This document shows, piece after piece, positions 1 through 7,175 of a stretch of 64,000 nucleotides of DNA. The position numbers were made by a program, and so were the translations under genes. The stretch's first letter is position 1. Every line of letters starts with the position of its first letter. This DNA is from Actinomycetes bacterium (GTDB lineage: Bacteria; Actinomycetota; Acidimicrobiia; Acidimicrobiales; RAAP-2): positions 1-64,000 of the forward strand of contig JAKAUQ010000029.1 of the NCBI GenBank assembly GCA_021827705.1, in the 5' to 3' direction. The notes below the pieces were generated by a model. The model searched no databases. It had not been told where the DNA came from and saw only the letters and a list, made by a program, of their open reading frames with translations.

Positions 1-303
1 CTTAGACGACACCACTCCACGTGGAGCAGTTGGTGAAGCCGGCAACCCAGAGCAGGTTGCGAGCCGAGACCACGCATGCACGCTTGACGAGGTCTCGCCT
101 GCCCTCGTACCGCCGTCGATCTCGACTCGCCGGACCCACTGGCGCAGTGATCCGGTGGCGACGCCGAGCTGGCGCGCTACCCGGGTGGTTACTCCGTGGT
201 CGACCAGGTCTTGCGATCGCAGTTCGAGGATCATCTTGACGGCCCGCTCCTTGAACTCATCGGGGTAGCGGGTCGGCGGGAAACCCTTCTTCTTGTCTGA
301 CAT
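1..303 (-). pseudogene. IS3-family transposase remnant with internal deletion (OrfA start fused to OrfB core)
   Basis: Reading from the ATG at 303, the first ~70 residues are a typical IS3-family OrfA N-terminus: TRYPDEFKERAVKMILELRS, then a helix-turn-helix part (VARQLGVATGSLRQWVRR). Past about position 92 this frame becomes nonsense. Another frame of the same strand then reads LVKRACVVSARNLLWVA and CSTWSGVV, which is recognisable OrfB sequence from the start of the DDE integrase core (usually LWVADFTYVSTWSGVVY). That frame hits TAA at 4..2 where Tyr is expected. The OrfA coiled coil and the OrfB N-terminus are missing, so this is a dead element with an internal deletion, a frame change and a nonsense codon. 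It continues past the window edge. Not in the ORF track because the minus frame runs off the end. Confidence 0.75.
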
Positions 304-517
304 GTCTCCATCCTCGCTTCCAAGGTATGGAGTCTCCAGGATTCCTGGACCGAATGACTCGCGGTTGGCAGATCCCCCCTCAGATGTCAACTAGACGCGC
401 ACCAGTCCCGACTTGGGAGCAACATCACGGTTGGTGTTGCGCGCATTCCAATCTCAAGCAAGCTACGCAGTAAGTTCATCGAAGCGTGACCGCAGAGCGA
501 TTTTGGCCCGCTGAAAC
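304..517. other. Intergenic stretch, no gene seen
   Basis: About 210 bases between the IS remnant and the VOC gene's promoter. No ORF with coding character on either strand. The short palindromic motif atggagtctcca (about 328-339) just upstream of the transposase start could belong to the element's terminal repeat, but the other end lies outside the window. Confidence 0.5.
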
Positions 518-523
518 TACGAT
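518..523 (+). promoter_or_regulatory. Putative -10 box (TACGAT) of VOC gene
   Basis: TACGAT ends 7 nt before the ATG at 531. This is the same geometry as at many other genes here and points to a leaderless mRNA. No convincing -35 is visible. Confidence 0.45.
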
Positions 524-530
524 GACGACG

Positions 531-923
531 ATGAACGAGAGGCGAATCGACCACCGCGCGATCACGATGCTTTACGTCGCGGACGTGGGGCGATCGCGAG
601 ACTTCTACCGCGATCTCGTGGGACTTGATGTTGCCATGGACGCCTCCACGTACGTCGAACTCACCTGGGGCAATCTCATTCTGGGCCTGCGTTCACGTGA
701 CAACGCTCGCGCGCAGTTCCCGGGCGCGACGAGCGCAGGCGCGATGGGCGCGTCACATCAGGTCACCATCGAGGTCGACGACGTTGACGAGATGGCCGCA
801 CTTCTTGTCGCTCACGGTATCGAACTCCTTCAGGAGCCAACGGACCAGCCGTGGGGCATGCGCTCGACATCATTCCGCGACGCCGACGGGCACGTGTGGG
901 AACTCTGTACACCTATTGAGTGA
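531..923 (+). CDS. VOC-fold protein (glyoxalase/bleomycin-resistance/dioxygenase superfamily)
   Basis: A single-domain VOC protein of about 130 residues. The paired beta-alpha-beta-beta-beta modules are visible: ITMLYVADVGRSRDFYRDLV opens the first and HQVTIEVDDVDEMAALLVAH the second. The C-terminal FRDADGHVWELCTP is the usual last strand carrying a metal-ligand Glu. Relatives include glyoxalases, antibiotic-binding proteins and ring-cleaving dioxygenases; the substrate cannot be told from sequence. The track starts at GTG 486, but ATG 531 sits 7 nt after a TACGAT box and begins right before the domain; ATG 522 is another option. It stands alone beside a broken IS and a gene-free stretch, so it may be an accessory gene. 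Confidence 0.75.
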   Translation: MNERRIDHRAITMLYVADVGRSRDFYRDLVGLDVAMDASTYVELTWGNLILGLRSRDNARAQFPGATSAGAMGASHQVTIEVDDVDEMAALLVAHGIELLQEPTDQPWGMRSTSFRDADGHVWELCTPIE

Positions 924-1313
924 GGTCCCTCGAAGAGTCGACGTCGGACGACGTCGTGGGCGTGCGATTGGCCTCGATCCAAGCGCGCCGAGCGAAAGGC
1001 CAGCGCCCGGGCCGGCATGCACCTGACCACGAGGCGCGCGAGTGGCGCATCGGCTACGCGGCTCTCTCTACACGGGGCTCCGGGTGCGCATTGGCAAGCC
1101 GTGTCTGACGGAGCCCGGGCGGGCGCGCAGGGTGCCGTGGCGGGCGATGAGGAGTGGTGGTGTCGGTGTCACCTCGGTGACTGTCGCCTCGACGCCGTCG
1201 CGCGCAATCGCGCCGTTATTGGGCGGCGCGAACTCGCGGCCGGCCCCGTCGAAACACCCCTCGAGTGCGCCGGGGCGCGAGGACGGACTGATTACGGGGG
1301 ATTGAGTCGATTC
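924..1313. other. Gene-free stretch of about 390 bases
   Basis: ORFs here are low-complexity, overlap one another in several frames, and one of them (1068..1388, minus) runs through the tRNA. I recognise no domain, repeat or RNA fold. It could be a decayed gene next to the IS remnant. In a window this compact, a gap of this size is unusual. Confidence 0.5.
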
Positions 1314-1329
1314 GTGGGAATCCTCCCAC
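1314..1329 (-). terminator. Possible stem-loop after tRNA-Leu(GAG)
   Basis: On the minus strand, GTGGGA-GGAT-TCCCAC forms a perfect 6-bp stem with a 4-nt loop, starting 4 nt after the encoded CCA of the tRNA. No U-tract follows, so it may be a processing or weak termination element rather than a classic intrinsic terminator. Confidence 0.4.
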
Positions 1330-1333
1330 TGGG

Positions 1334-1420
1334 TGGTGTCGGAGGCGGGACTTGAACCCGCACGCCCCTGAGGGCACCAGCCCCTCAAGCTGGCGCGTCT
1401 GCCTATTCCGCCACTCCGAC
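1334..1420 (-). tRNA. tRNA-Leu (anticodon GAG)
   Basis: An 87-nt class II tRNA on the minus strand. The acceptor stem is GTCGGAG/CTCCGAC, followed by discriminator A and an encoded CCA. The anticodon stem CCAGC/GCTGG closes the loop TTGAGGG, giving anticodon GAG, which reads CUC and CUU Leu codons. There is a long variable arm (GCCC TCAG GGGC) and a T-arm GCGGG TTCAAGT CCCGC. A TACACT box lies exactly 10 nt before the 5' end. Confidence 0.95.
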
Positions 1421-1428
1421 GCGGCTAC

Positions 1429-3138
1429 TCAGTGTACCTGACGTCCCCGGGCCGATCCGCCGCCAGTCGTGGTGGTCGTCGACACTGGTGCGGCGTACCA
1501 CCAGGAGGGGATCTGGTCGACGAGCTCGGCCAGCGTGTCAGACGGGACCACGCCGCCCAGCTCCATGGACCACGTCTCCAGCGACGGCGGCGTGAACAGT
1601 GGGCGCACCCAGAAGCTCTCCATCAAGAGGTTGTCGATCTGGGCCCAGACGCTGCGTGCCGTCACCGCGTTGAACGTGTCCAGTGCCCGGTGATACAGCG
1701 CGGGGACGCCCGCGACGACTATGCCCGTCGCGTAGGCGTCGGGGTAGGCCGGACCCACGAAGGAACGCACCATCGTCGCGGGCGACAGTCCGGTCTGACG
1801 CTCCACGACGGCCACGTCGGCTCGCGCCGTCGCGATCTCGCTGACCGCCTGGCGCTCGCTGCGCGTGGCCTCCAACGACGTCGAGACTCCGAGGGCTCTC
1901 CACTGGGCCGCCAGCAGCCGGGCTGTCGCACGATCGAGGTCGTTCGGCCCGTAGGCGACCACCAGATGCACCCGCACGCCCTGGGGAGACACCAGGGCGG
2001 CGCCGTCGCGGCGGTAGCCCGCAGCGCGCAGCACGGCTCGCGCGCAAGCCACGCAGTCGGTGAGGGGCACCTGTCCCCGCGGCGCCGTGGTGATCGTCAC
2101 CGGCGGCACGGTGGAGGTCGTCGACGACGTCGTCGAGGCCGGCCCCCCTCCCCCGGGATAGGCGGCATCGCCCTGGGAGAACAGGGCCGAGGTGGCGACC
2201 GAGGGGGCGACGCCCGCGCTGCCCCATAGGGCCCTCAGGAGCGCGGTGCGATCCATCCCGATGCTGAGCGCCTCGCGCAGCGGGAGCGTTCGCATCAGCG
2301 GCCGGTGCGGGGCGTAGAGCACCTCCTCGAGTCCGTTGGAGGCGCCCAGATGGCTCACGTCAGCGGCGTGCGCACTGATCGCGTCGACCTGCGCCCGGTC
2401 GACGGTCAGGGAGAACGACGCGTAGGTCGAGGTGGGCTGGACCGGTGAGGGCGCGTCGACCACCGCGATGATGCGGGAGGGATCCTGGTGATCGACCGGC
2501 CAGGTCGCGTTGCGCACCAGGACGACGCGACGTGGCGAGGCCGCGACCACCCGGTAGGGGCCGAGGGAGGGCTCGGCCGCCAGACCCCCGGGTGGGCAGG
2601 TGACGGGCTCGCCGCGGTACCCCACATCGTGGAAGAGGAGCGCCCAGGGGCTGTAGGGGTGGGTGAACACCGCCGTCACCTGGGTCCCCCCCGCCCCGAG
2701 GCGCAGGCGCGCGATGTCGCGGTAGCCATCGCTGGCCACGCTGGGCAAGGCGCGTGCCGCGCGCCACCAGTCCACCAGATCCTGGGCCCGCCAGGGGTGC
2801 CCGTTGCTCCAGCGCAAGCCGCCAGCGAGCGTGTAGACGACCGTCTGGGGGCTCAGCGAGATCAGCTCGGCCGAGGTGATCGCGCTCTGGGATCCCGCCA
2901 GGACCCCGGTCGGCGAGGTGAGAAACGCCGAGGGACGCACCAGGTCGAGCAGGGAGCGCAGCGACGGCGACGACGTGGGATCGAGCACCGAGCACCCCAC
3001 CAGGGCGCCAGGCAGCGAGAGGGTGAGGGTGTAGTGCGGGGTCGACGGCGTCGCGCCGCCGGTGACCTCGGGGACGACGAGGACCGCTCCCAGGGTGAGG
3101 ACAGCGACCAGGCGCAGTGCGCGACCGGCTCGGCGCAC
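1429..3138 (-). CDS. Secreted solute-binding protein, SBP family 5 (oligopeptide/nickel type)
   Basis: A 569-residue protein with an N-terminal signal sequence (basic start, then LVAVLTLGAVLVV). The mature part follows the SBP family 5 pattern: YTLAGGLRWSNGHPWRAQDLVDWW (here quoted only as family signature region near residue 110), a long middle, and LREALSIGMDRTALLRALWG near residue 300. Family members bind peptides or similar solutes for ABC importers. Three oddities: there is no lipobox Cys after the signal, so it is not an obvious lipoprotein; a Thr/Ser/Pro-rich linker interrupts the C-terminal lobe around residues 330-350; and no permease or ATPase gene is adjacent. The GTG start overlaps the secG stop by one base (TAGTG), so it is the last gene of the glycolysis operon. 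Confidence 0.75.
   Translation of the reverse strand: MRRAGRALRLVAVLTLGAVLVVPEVTGGATPSTPHYTLTLSLPGALVGCSVLDPTSSPSLRSLLDLVRPSAFLTSPTGVLAGSQSAITSAELISLSPQTVVYTLAGGLRWSNGHPWRAQDLVDWWRAARALPSVASDGYRDIARLRLGAGGTQVTAVFTHPYSPWALLFHDVGYRGEPVTCPPGGLAAEPSLGPYRVVAASPRRVVLVRNATWPVDHQDPSRIIAVVDAPSPVQPTSTYASFSLTVDRAQVDAISAHAADVSHLGASNGLEEVLYAPHRPLMRTLPLREALSIGMDRTALLRALWGSAGVAPSVATSALFSQGDAAYPGGGGPASTTSSTTSTVPPVTITTAPRGQVPLTDCVACARAVLRAAGYRRDGAALVSPQGVRVHLVVAYGPNDLDRATARLLAAQWRALGVSTSLEATRSERQAVSEIATARADVAVVERQTGLSPATMVRSFVGPAYPDAYATGIVVAGVPALYHRALDTFNAVTARSVWAQIDNLLMESFWVRPLFTPPSLETWSMELGGVVPSDTLAELVDQIPSWWYAAPVSTTTTTGGGSARGRQVH
1431..1436 (-). promoter_or_regulatory. Putative -10 box (TACACT) of tRNA-Leu(GAG)
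   Basis: TACACT on the minus strand ends 10 nt before the mature tRNA 5' end. It overlaps the final codons of the upstream solute-binding protein gene. The other tRNA-Leu in the window has the same 10-nt spacing. Confidence 0.5.
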
Positions 3139-3368
3139 TACTGCAGGCGCAGATCGAGCGTCAAGGTGGCAAAGGTGAAGACCAGGGCCATCGCCACCGT
3201 GATCCGGTCGAGGTTCTTCTCCACGACGGTGGAACCCGCTGCCGTGGCTCCGAGGCTGCCTCCCATGAGGTCCGAAATCCCGCCTCCGCGGCCAGAGTGC
3301 AGCAGGACCAGGAAGATGAGCGCGACGGCCGATACGGCCTCAATGATGATGAACGCCCAGGTGAACAC
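3138..3368 (-). CDS. secG: Protein translocase subunit SecG
   Basis: A 76-residue protein with two membrane segments (about residues 3-22 and 55-73) separated by the conserved SecG loop LLHSGRGGGISDLMGG. SecG is the small accessory subunit of the SecYEG channel and aids SecA-driven export across the plasma membrane. The start is GTG at 3368 with GGAGG 7 nt upstream (ggaggttgcgGTG). It lies 12 nt after tpiA, an arrangement (gap-pgk-tpi-secG) common in actinobacteria and firmicutes. Confidence 0.92.
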   Translation of the reverse strand: MFTWAFIIIEAVSAVALIFLVLLHSGRGGGISDLMGGSLGATAAGSTVVEKNLDRITVAMALVFTFATLTLDLRLQ

Positions 3369-3380
3369 CGCAACCTCCGC

Positions 3381-4151
3381 TTAGCGTCCGCCAGCGTAGC
3401 AGGACTCGCCCGCCGCGATGATGGCGGCAAAGCTCTCCGCGCGCAGGCTGGCCCCTCCCACCAGGAATCCGTCGACGTCGGCCGCGAGCAGCTCGGCCGC
3501 ATTGTCCCCCGTCACCGAGCCCCCGTAGAGGACGCGCACGTCGGTGAGGCTGGTGGCCCCCACGGCGGCCCGGATGACCCCGGTCATCTCGGCCACGTCG
3601 GCGACCGACGCCGTGCGCCCGGTCCCGATGGCCCAGATCGGCTCGTAGGCGACCACGACCTCCCCCGCCGGAGCGCTCAGTGCGCCCAGGGCCGCCGCGA
3701 CCTGGCCCTCGACGAAGGCCCGGTGCGCGGAGCGCGCGCGGACGTCCTCGGCCTCGCCCACGCACACGATCGCCCGCAGCCCCCCGGCGACGGCGGCCCG
3801 CGCGGTGTCGGCCACGGTCTGGTCGTCCATCCCGTAGAGCGTCCGGCGCTCCGAGTGGCCCACGATCACCCAGCCCACGTGGAGTCGGGCGAGCATCGGG
3901 ACCGCGATCTCCCCGGTGTGCGCTCCGGCCGGGCGCGGGTTGACGTGCTGGGCGGCGACCTGGAGGGCGCTGTGCTCGGCCTCGATGACCGAGGTCACCG
4001 AGCGCAGGTCGACGAAGGGCGGCGCCACGACGACGTCGACGTGCTCGGCCGGCCGGCTGGCCAGGATCACGGCCAGCTGCTGGGTCAGGTGCACGGCCTC
4101 GACGTGGTCGAGGTTCATCTTCCAGTTCCCGACGATCAGGGCGCGCCTCAC
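3381..4151 (-). CDS. tpiA: Triosephosphate isomerase
   Basis: A 256-residue TIM barrel that interconverts dihydroxyacetone phosphate and glyceraldehyde 3-phosphate in the cytosol. Visible active-site elements are the N-terminal GNWKMN (catalytic Lys), GHSERRTLYG (catalytic His), YEPIWAIGTG (catalytic Glu and mobile loop) and the phosphate-binding LYGGSV. The track's ORF extends to 4397 through an Arg/Gly-rich shadow of pgk; the real start is GTG at 4151, which overlaps the pgk stop as GTGA and begins directly at the first strand (VRRALIVGNW). Coupled to pgk and gap in the same operon. Confidence 0.96.
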   Translation of the reverse strand: MRRALIVGNWKMNLDHVEAVHLTQQLAVILASRPAEHVDVVVAPPFVDLRSVTSVIEAEHSALQVAAQHVNPRPAGAHTGEIAVPMLARLHVGWVIVGHSERRTLYGMDDQTVADTARAAVAGGLRAIVCVGEAEDVRARSAHRAFVEGQVAAALGALSAPAGEVVVAYEPIWAIGTGRTASVADVAEMTGVIRAAVGATSLTDVRVLYGGSVTGDNAAELLAADVDGFLVGGASLRAESFAAIIAAGESCYAGGR

Positions 4152-5287
4152 GCGCGGCGCCCCTCGCGCAGGGCCCGCAGACCGGGCAGGTCGCCGAACT
4201 CCAGCAGCTCCAGGGACGCCCCGCCCCCACTGGACACGAAGTCGATCTGGTCGCTCAGGCCGAAGCGGGCCAACGCCGCCGCGGAGTCCCCGCCGCCCAC
4301 GATGCTGAGCGCCGGGGACGCCGCCACCAGGCGGGCGACCGCCTCGGTGCCCCCGGCGAAGCGCGGGTCCTCGAAGAAGCCGAGCGGGCCGTTCCAAAAG
4401 ACCGTCCGGGCTCCGTCGAGCACCTCGGCGAAGCGCGACAGGGAGCCCGCGCCCACGTCGAAGCCCTCGAAGCCGTCGGGGATCTCGGCCCCGAAGTCCA
4501 CCACCTCGTCGGGTCCGCCGTCGTCACCCACCGGCGCCCCAACGGCGAGCCCGCGGGTGTCGACGGGGATCACCACCTTGCCCGAGGCCAGCAGGTCCCG
4601 GCAGTCCTCCAGGTGCGCGGCGTCCACCAGCGACGCCCCGATGCCGCGCCCCAGGGCCGCCTCGAAGGTGTAGGCCATGGCGCCGCCGACGATGACCGTG
4701 TCGGCCCGCTCGACCAGGGCTCGCACCACGCCGAGCTTGTCGGCGACCTTGGCTCCACCCACGATCGCCACGAAGGGCCGGGCCGGCGCGGCCAGGGCGT
4801 CGAGCAGGAAGCCGACCTCGCGGCGCAGGTTCGGCCCCGCGGCGCTCGGCACGAGCGTCGGGGGCACCATCACCGAGGCGTGCGCCCGGTGCGAGGCGCC
4901 GAAGGCTTCATTGATGTAGTAGTCGCGACCCGCGACCAGCGAGGCCCCGAAAGCGGGGTCGTTGGCCTCCTCGCCCGGGTGGAAGCGCAGGTTCTCCAGC
5001 AGCTCGACTCCGGGATGGAGGGCGTTCAGGCGCTCACGGATCGGCGCGACGTCGTAGCGCGTGTCTCGAGTCCCGCGGGGTCGGCCGAAGTGGGTGGCGG
5101 CAACCACGCGGGCTCCGCGGGCCTGGAGCTGGGTGAACAGCGGCAGCGCGGTGCGGATGCGAAAGTCGTCGGCGACCTCGGGCCCTTGGGCTCCGGCGAC
5201 CACCGGCACGTTGAAGTCCACCCGCACGAGGACCGTTCGGCCCTCCAGATCCCAGTCTTCGGGCGTCGGCAGGTCGGCGGCGCTCAC
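4148..5287 (-). CDS. pgk: Phosphoglycerate kinase
   Basis: A 379-residue, two-lobed kinase that transfers phosphate from 1,3-bisphosphoglycerate to ADP in glycolysis. The N-lobe shows VRVDFNVPV (substrate binding) and, near residue 190, IVGGAKVADK; the C-lobe shows NGPLGFFEDPRFAGGT and VGGGDSAAALARFG (nucleotide binding). It is slightly shorter than the usual 390-400 residues. The start is GTG at 5287, overlapping the gap stop as GTGA; the longer track ORF is read-through into a gap shadow frame. It overlaps tpiA by 4 nt at its 3' end. Confidence 0.96.
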   Translation of the reverse strand: MSAADLPTPEDWDLEGRTVLVRVDFNVPVVAGAQGPEVADDFRIRTALPLFTQLQARGARVVAATHFGRPRGTRDTRYDVAPIRERLNALHPGVELLENLRFHPGEEANDPAFGASLVAGRDYYINEAFGASHRAHASVMVPPTLVPSAAGPNLRREVGFLLDALAAPARPFVAIVGGAKVADKLGVVRALVERADTVIVGGAMAYTFEAALGRGIGASLVDAAHLEDCRDLLASGKVVIPVDTRGLAVGAPVGDDGGPDEVVDFGAEIPDGFEGFDVGAGSLSRFAEVLDGARTVFWNGPLGFFEDPRFAGGTEAVARLVAASPALSIVGGGDSAAALARFGLSDQIDFVSSGGGASLELLEFGDLPGLRALREGRRA

Positions 5288-6297
5288 GAGCGGCCGACGA
5301 TGGCGGCCAGATCGACGAGTCGGTTGGCGTAGCCCCACTCGTTGTCGTACCAGCCGAACACCTTGACCAGGCTCGAGCTGTCGTCGAGGGGCTGGACCAT
5401 CGTCAGCAGCGAGTCGAAGGTGCACGAGGCCGGAGAGCCCACGATGTCGGAGGACACGATTGGCTCGTCGCTGTAGGCCAGGACGTGCGAGAGGGGGCCG
5501 GTCGCCGCGGCGGCGGCGAAGGCGGCGTTGACCTCGTCGACGCTGGTCGTGCGCACCACGGCCGTGAAGTCGGTGATGGAACCGTCGGCGACCGGGACGC
5601 GCAGCGACGTGCCATCCAGACGACCCTTCATCGCGGCCAGCACCAGGCTGGTGGCGCGCGCGGCTCCAGTCGAGGACGGGACAATATTGATGGCCGCCGC
5701 CCGCGCGCGCCGCAGGTCCTTGTGGGGCAGGTCGAGCAGGTTCTGGTCGTTGGTGTACGCGTGGACCGTCGTCATCAGGCCAGCCCGCACGCCGAGGGCG
5801 TCGTCGAGCACCTTGACCATGGGCACGAAGCAGTTGGTCGTGCACGACGCGTTGGACACCACATCGTGGCGGGCCGGGTCGTAGTCGCCCTCATTGACCC
5901 CCACGACGAAGGTCGCGTCGGCGTCCCCCGAGGGGGCCGAGATGATCACCTTGGGCGCTCCGGCCTCGAGGTGAGCGGCGGCGGCGGCGCGGGTCGTGAA
6001 CCGCCCGGTCGACTCGATGACCACGTCGACCCCGAGCTCGCCCCAGGGCAGCTGGGCCGGTTCGCGCTCGGCCAGGACCCGGATGGTCCGCTCCCCGACC
6101 TGGAAGCCCTCGCCGGTCACGCGGACGGGCACGCCGAGGCGTCCCTGTGTCGAGTCGTGAGCCAGCAGGTGGGCATTGACCTCGGGCGAGGTGAGGTCGT
6201 TGACGGCGACGATCTCGACGTCGGCGCGGTCCACGACCGCACGCACGAAGCCGCGCCCGATGCGGCCAAACCCGTTGATCCCCACACGAATGCTCAT
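5284..6297 (-). CDS. gap: Glyceraldehyde-3-phosphate dehydrogenase, type I
   Basis: A 337-residue NAD(P)-dependent GAPDH making 1,3-bisphosphoglycerate. The Rossmann entry VGINGFGRIGRG is at the N-terminus, the catalytic cysteine sits in SNASCTTNC near residue 150, and WYDNEWGYANRLVDL closes the protein. It starts at ATG 6297, overlapping the yvcK stop as ATGA, and overlaps pgk by GTGA. In many actinobacteria whiA sits between yvcK and the gap genes; here the two abut directly. Confidence 0.96.
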   Translation of the reverse strand: MSIRVGINGFGRIGRGFVRAVVDRADVEIVAVNDLTSPEVNAHLLAHDSTQGRLGVPVRVTGEGFQVGERTIRVLAEREPAQLPWGELGVDVVIESTGRFTTRAAAAAHLEAGAPKVIISAPSGDADATFVVGVNEGDYDPARHDVVSNASCTTNCFVPMVKVLDDALGVRAGLMTTVHAYTNDQNLLDLPHKDLRRARAAAINIVPSSTGAARATSLVLAAMKGRLDGTSLRVPVADGSITDFTAVVRTTSVDEVNAAFAAAAATGPLSHVLAYSDEPIVSSDIVGSPASCTFDSLLTMVQPLDDSSSLVKVFGWYDNEWGYANRLVDLAAIVGRS

Positions 6298-7175
6298 CCC
6301 ACACCCTTTCGTCCGTCAGCGTCGACGATGCGCCCCACGGCGCGCGCCAAGTCTTGCACACGGTGTACGTAGGGATTCCGTCCGCTGAGGCGCGCGCGCA
6401 CCGTGGGCAGCGAGCAGCGATCCTGCCCCAGGGGGCTGTGCAGGTCGACCAGGACGACGTCGGGGACCACGCCGTGGGCCTCGAGCGCATCGATGTGGTC
6501 CTGGAGGCTGTAGCCGGCGGTCTCGGGGACCTCCGGGCGCAGATTGGCCACGTAGATCCGCGTGGCCCGCGAGCCCGCGAGCGCCTGCGCCACTCCCGGA
6601 ACGACGGCGGCGGCCAGCACGCTGGTGTAGAGCGAGCCCGGGCCCACCAGCACGACGTCGGCCCTCTCGATGGCCTCCACCGCGGCGATGGGGGCCGGCG
6701 GGAAGGGCGGGTCGAGGACCACCCGCCGGATCGCGTGCTGGCGGTGCACCTCGGTCTGCCCGCGCGCGGATCCAGCATCGGTCGAGGCGCACAGGACGAC
6801 CCGCTCGCGGGTGGCCGGCAGGATCCGGCCCGTCACCCCGAGCACCTCGGCTACCGCGCTGATCGCCCCCTCGAGGTCGCCGGTCGCGTCGATCAGGCCC
6901 ACCAGCAGCAGGTTGCCCACCGTGTGCCCGGCCAGCTCCCCCACGCTGAAGCGGTGTTCGAAGGACTCGGCGACTGGGTTGTGGGCGTCGGCCAGCGCCC
7001 CGAGGCACTTGCGCAGGTCGCCCACGGCCGGCACGCTGAGCAGAGCCCGCAGGCGCCCCGTCGAGCCGCCGTCGTCGGCCACCGACACCACGCCGGTCAC
7101 GTCGCTGGTCAGGCGGCGCAGCGCCCGCAGCGACACGGCGGTCCCGTGGCCGCCTCCAATGGCGACCGCTCTCAT
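6294..7175 (-). CDS. yvcK: Gluconeogenesis factor, YvcK/CofD-like family
   Basis: A 293-residue protein of the YvcK (CuvA) family. Characteristic segments are AIGGGHGTAVSLRAL at the N-terminus, SVADDGGSTGRLR, GDLRKCLGAL and HTVGNLLLVG, then VLVGPGSLYTSVLAA. Family members bind UDP-sugars and are needed for growth on gluconeogenic carbon and for envelope homeostasis; they are relatives of the CofD transferase but are not known to make F420. ATG at 7175 overlaps the rapZ stop (ATGA), and the stop overlaps gap. The rapZ-yvcK pair is conserved widely. Confidence 0.9.
   Translation of the reverse strand: MRAVAIGGGHGTAVSLRALRRLTSDVTGVVSVADDGGSTGRLRALLSVPAVGDLRKCLGALADAHNPVAESFEHRFSVGELAGHTVGNLLLVGLIDATGDLEGAISAVAEVLGVTGRILPATRERVVLCASTDAGSARGQTEVHRQHAIRRVVLDPPFPPAPIAAVEAIERADVVLVGPGSLYTSVLAAAVVPGVAQALAGSRATRIYVANLRPEVPETAGYSLQDHIDALEAHGVVPDVVLVDLHSPLGQDRCSLPTVRARLSGRNPYVHRVQDLARAVGRIVDADGRKGVG

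Noticed and set aside
1068-1388. Minus-strand ORF of 106 residues in the gene-poor stretch
   Set aside because: Its 5' part is antisense-free tRNA sequence (it runs through tRNA-Leu), and the rest has no coding character.
4152-4397. N-terminal extension of tpiA in the ORF track
   Set aside because: The added residues are an Arg/Gly-rich shadow of pgk; GTG 4151 begins the family's first strand and overlaps the pgk stop.
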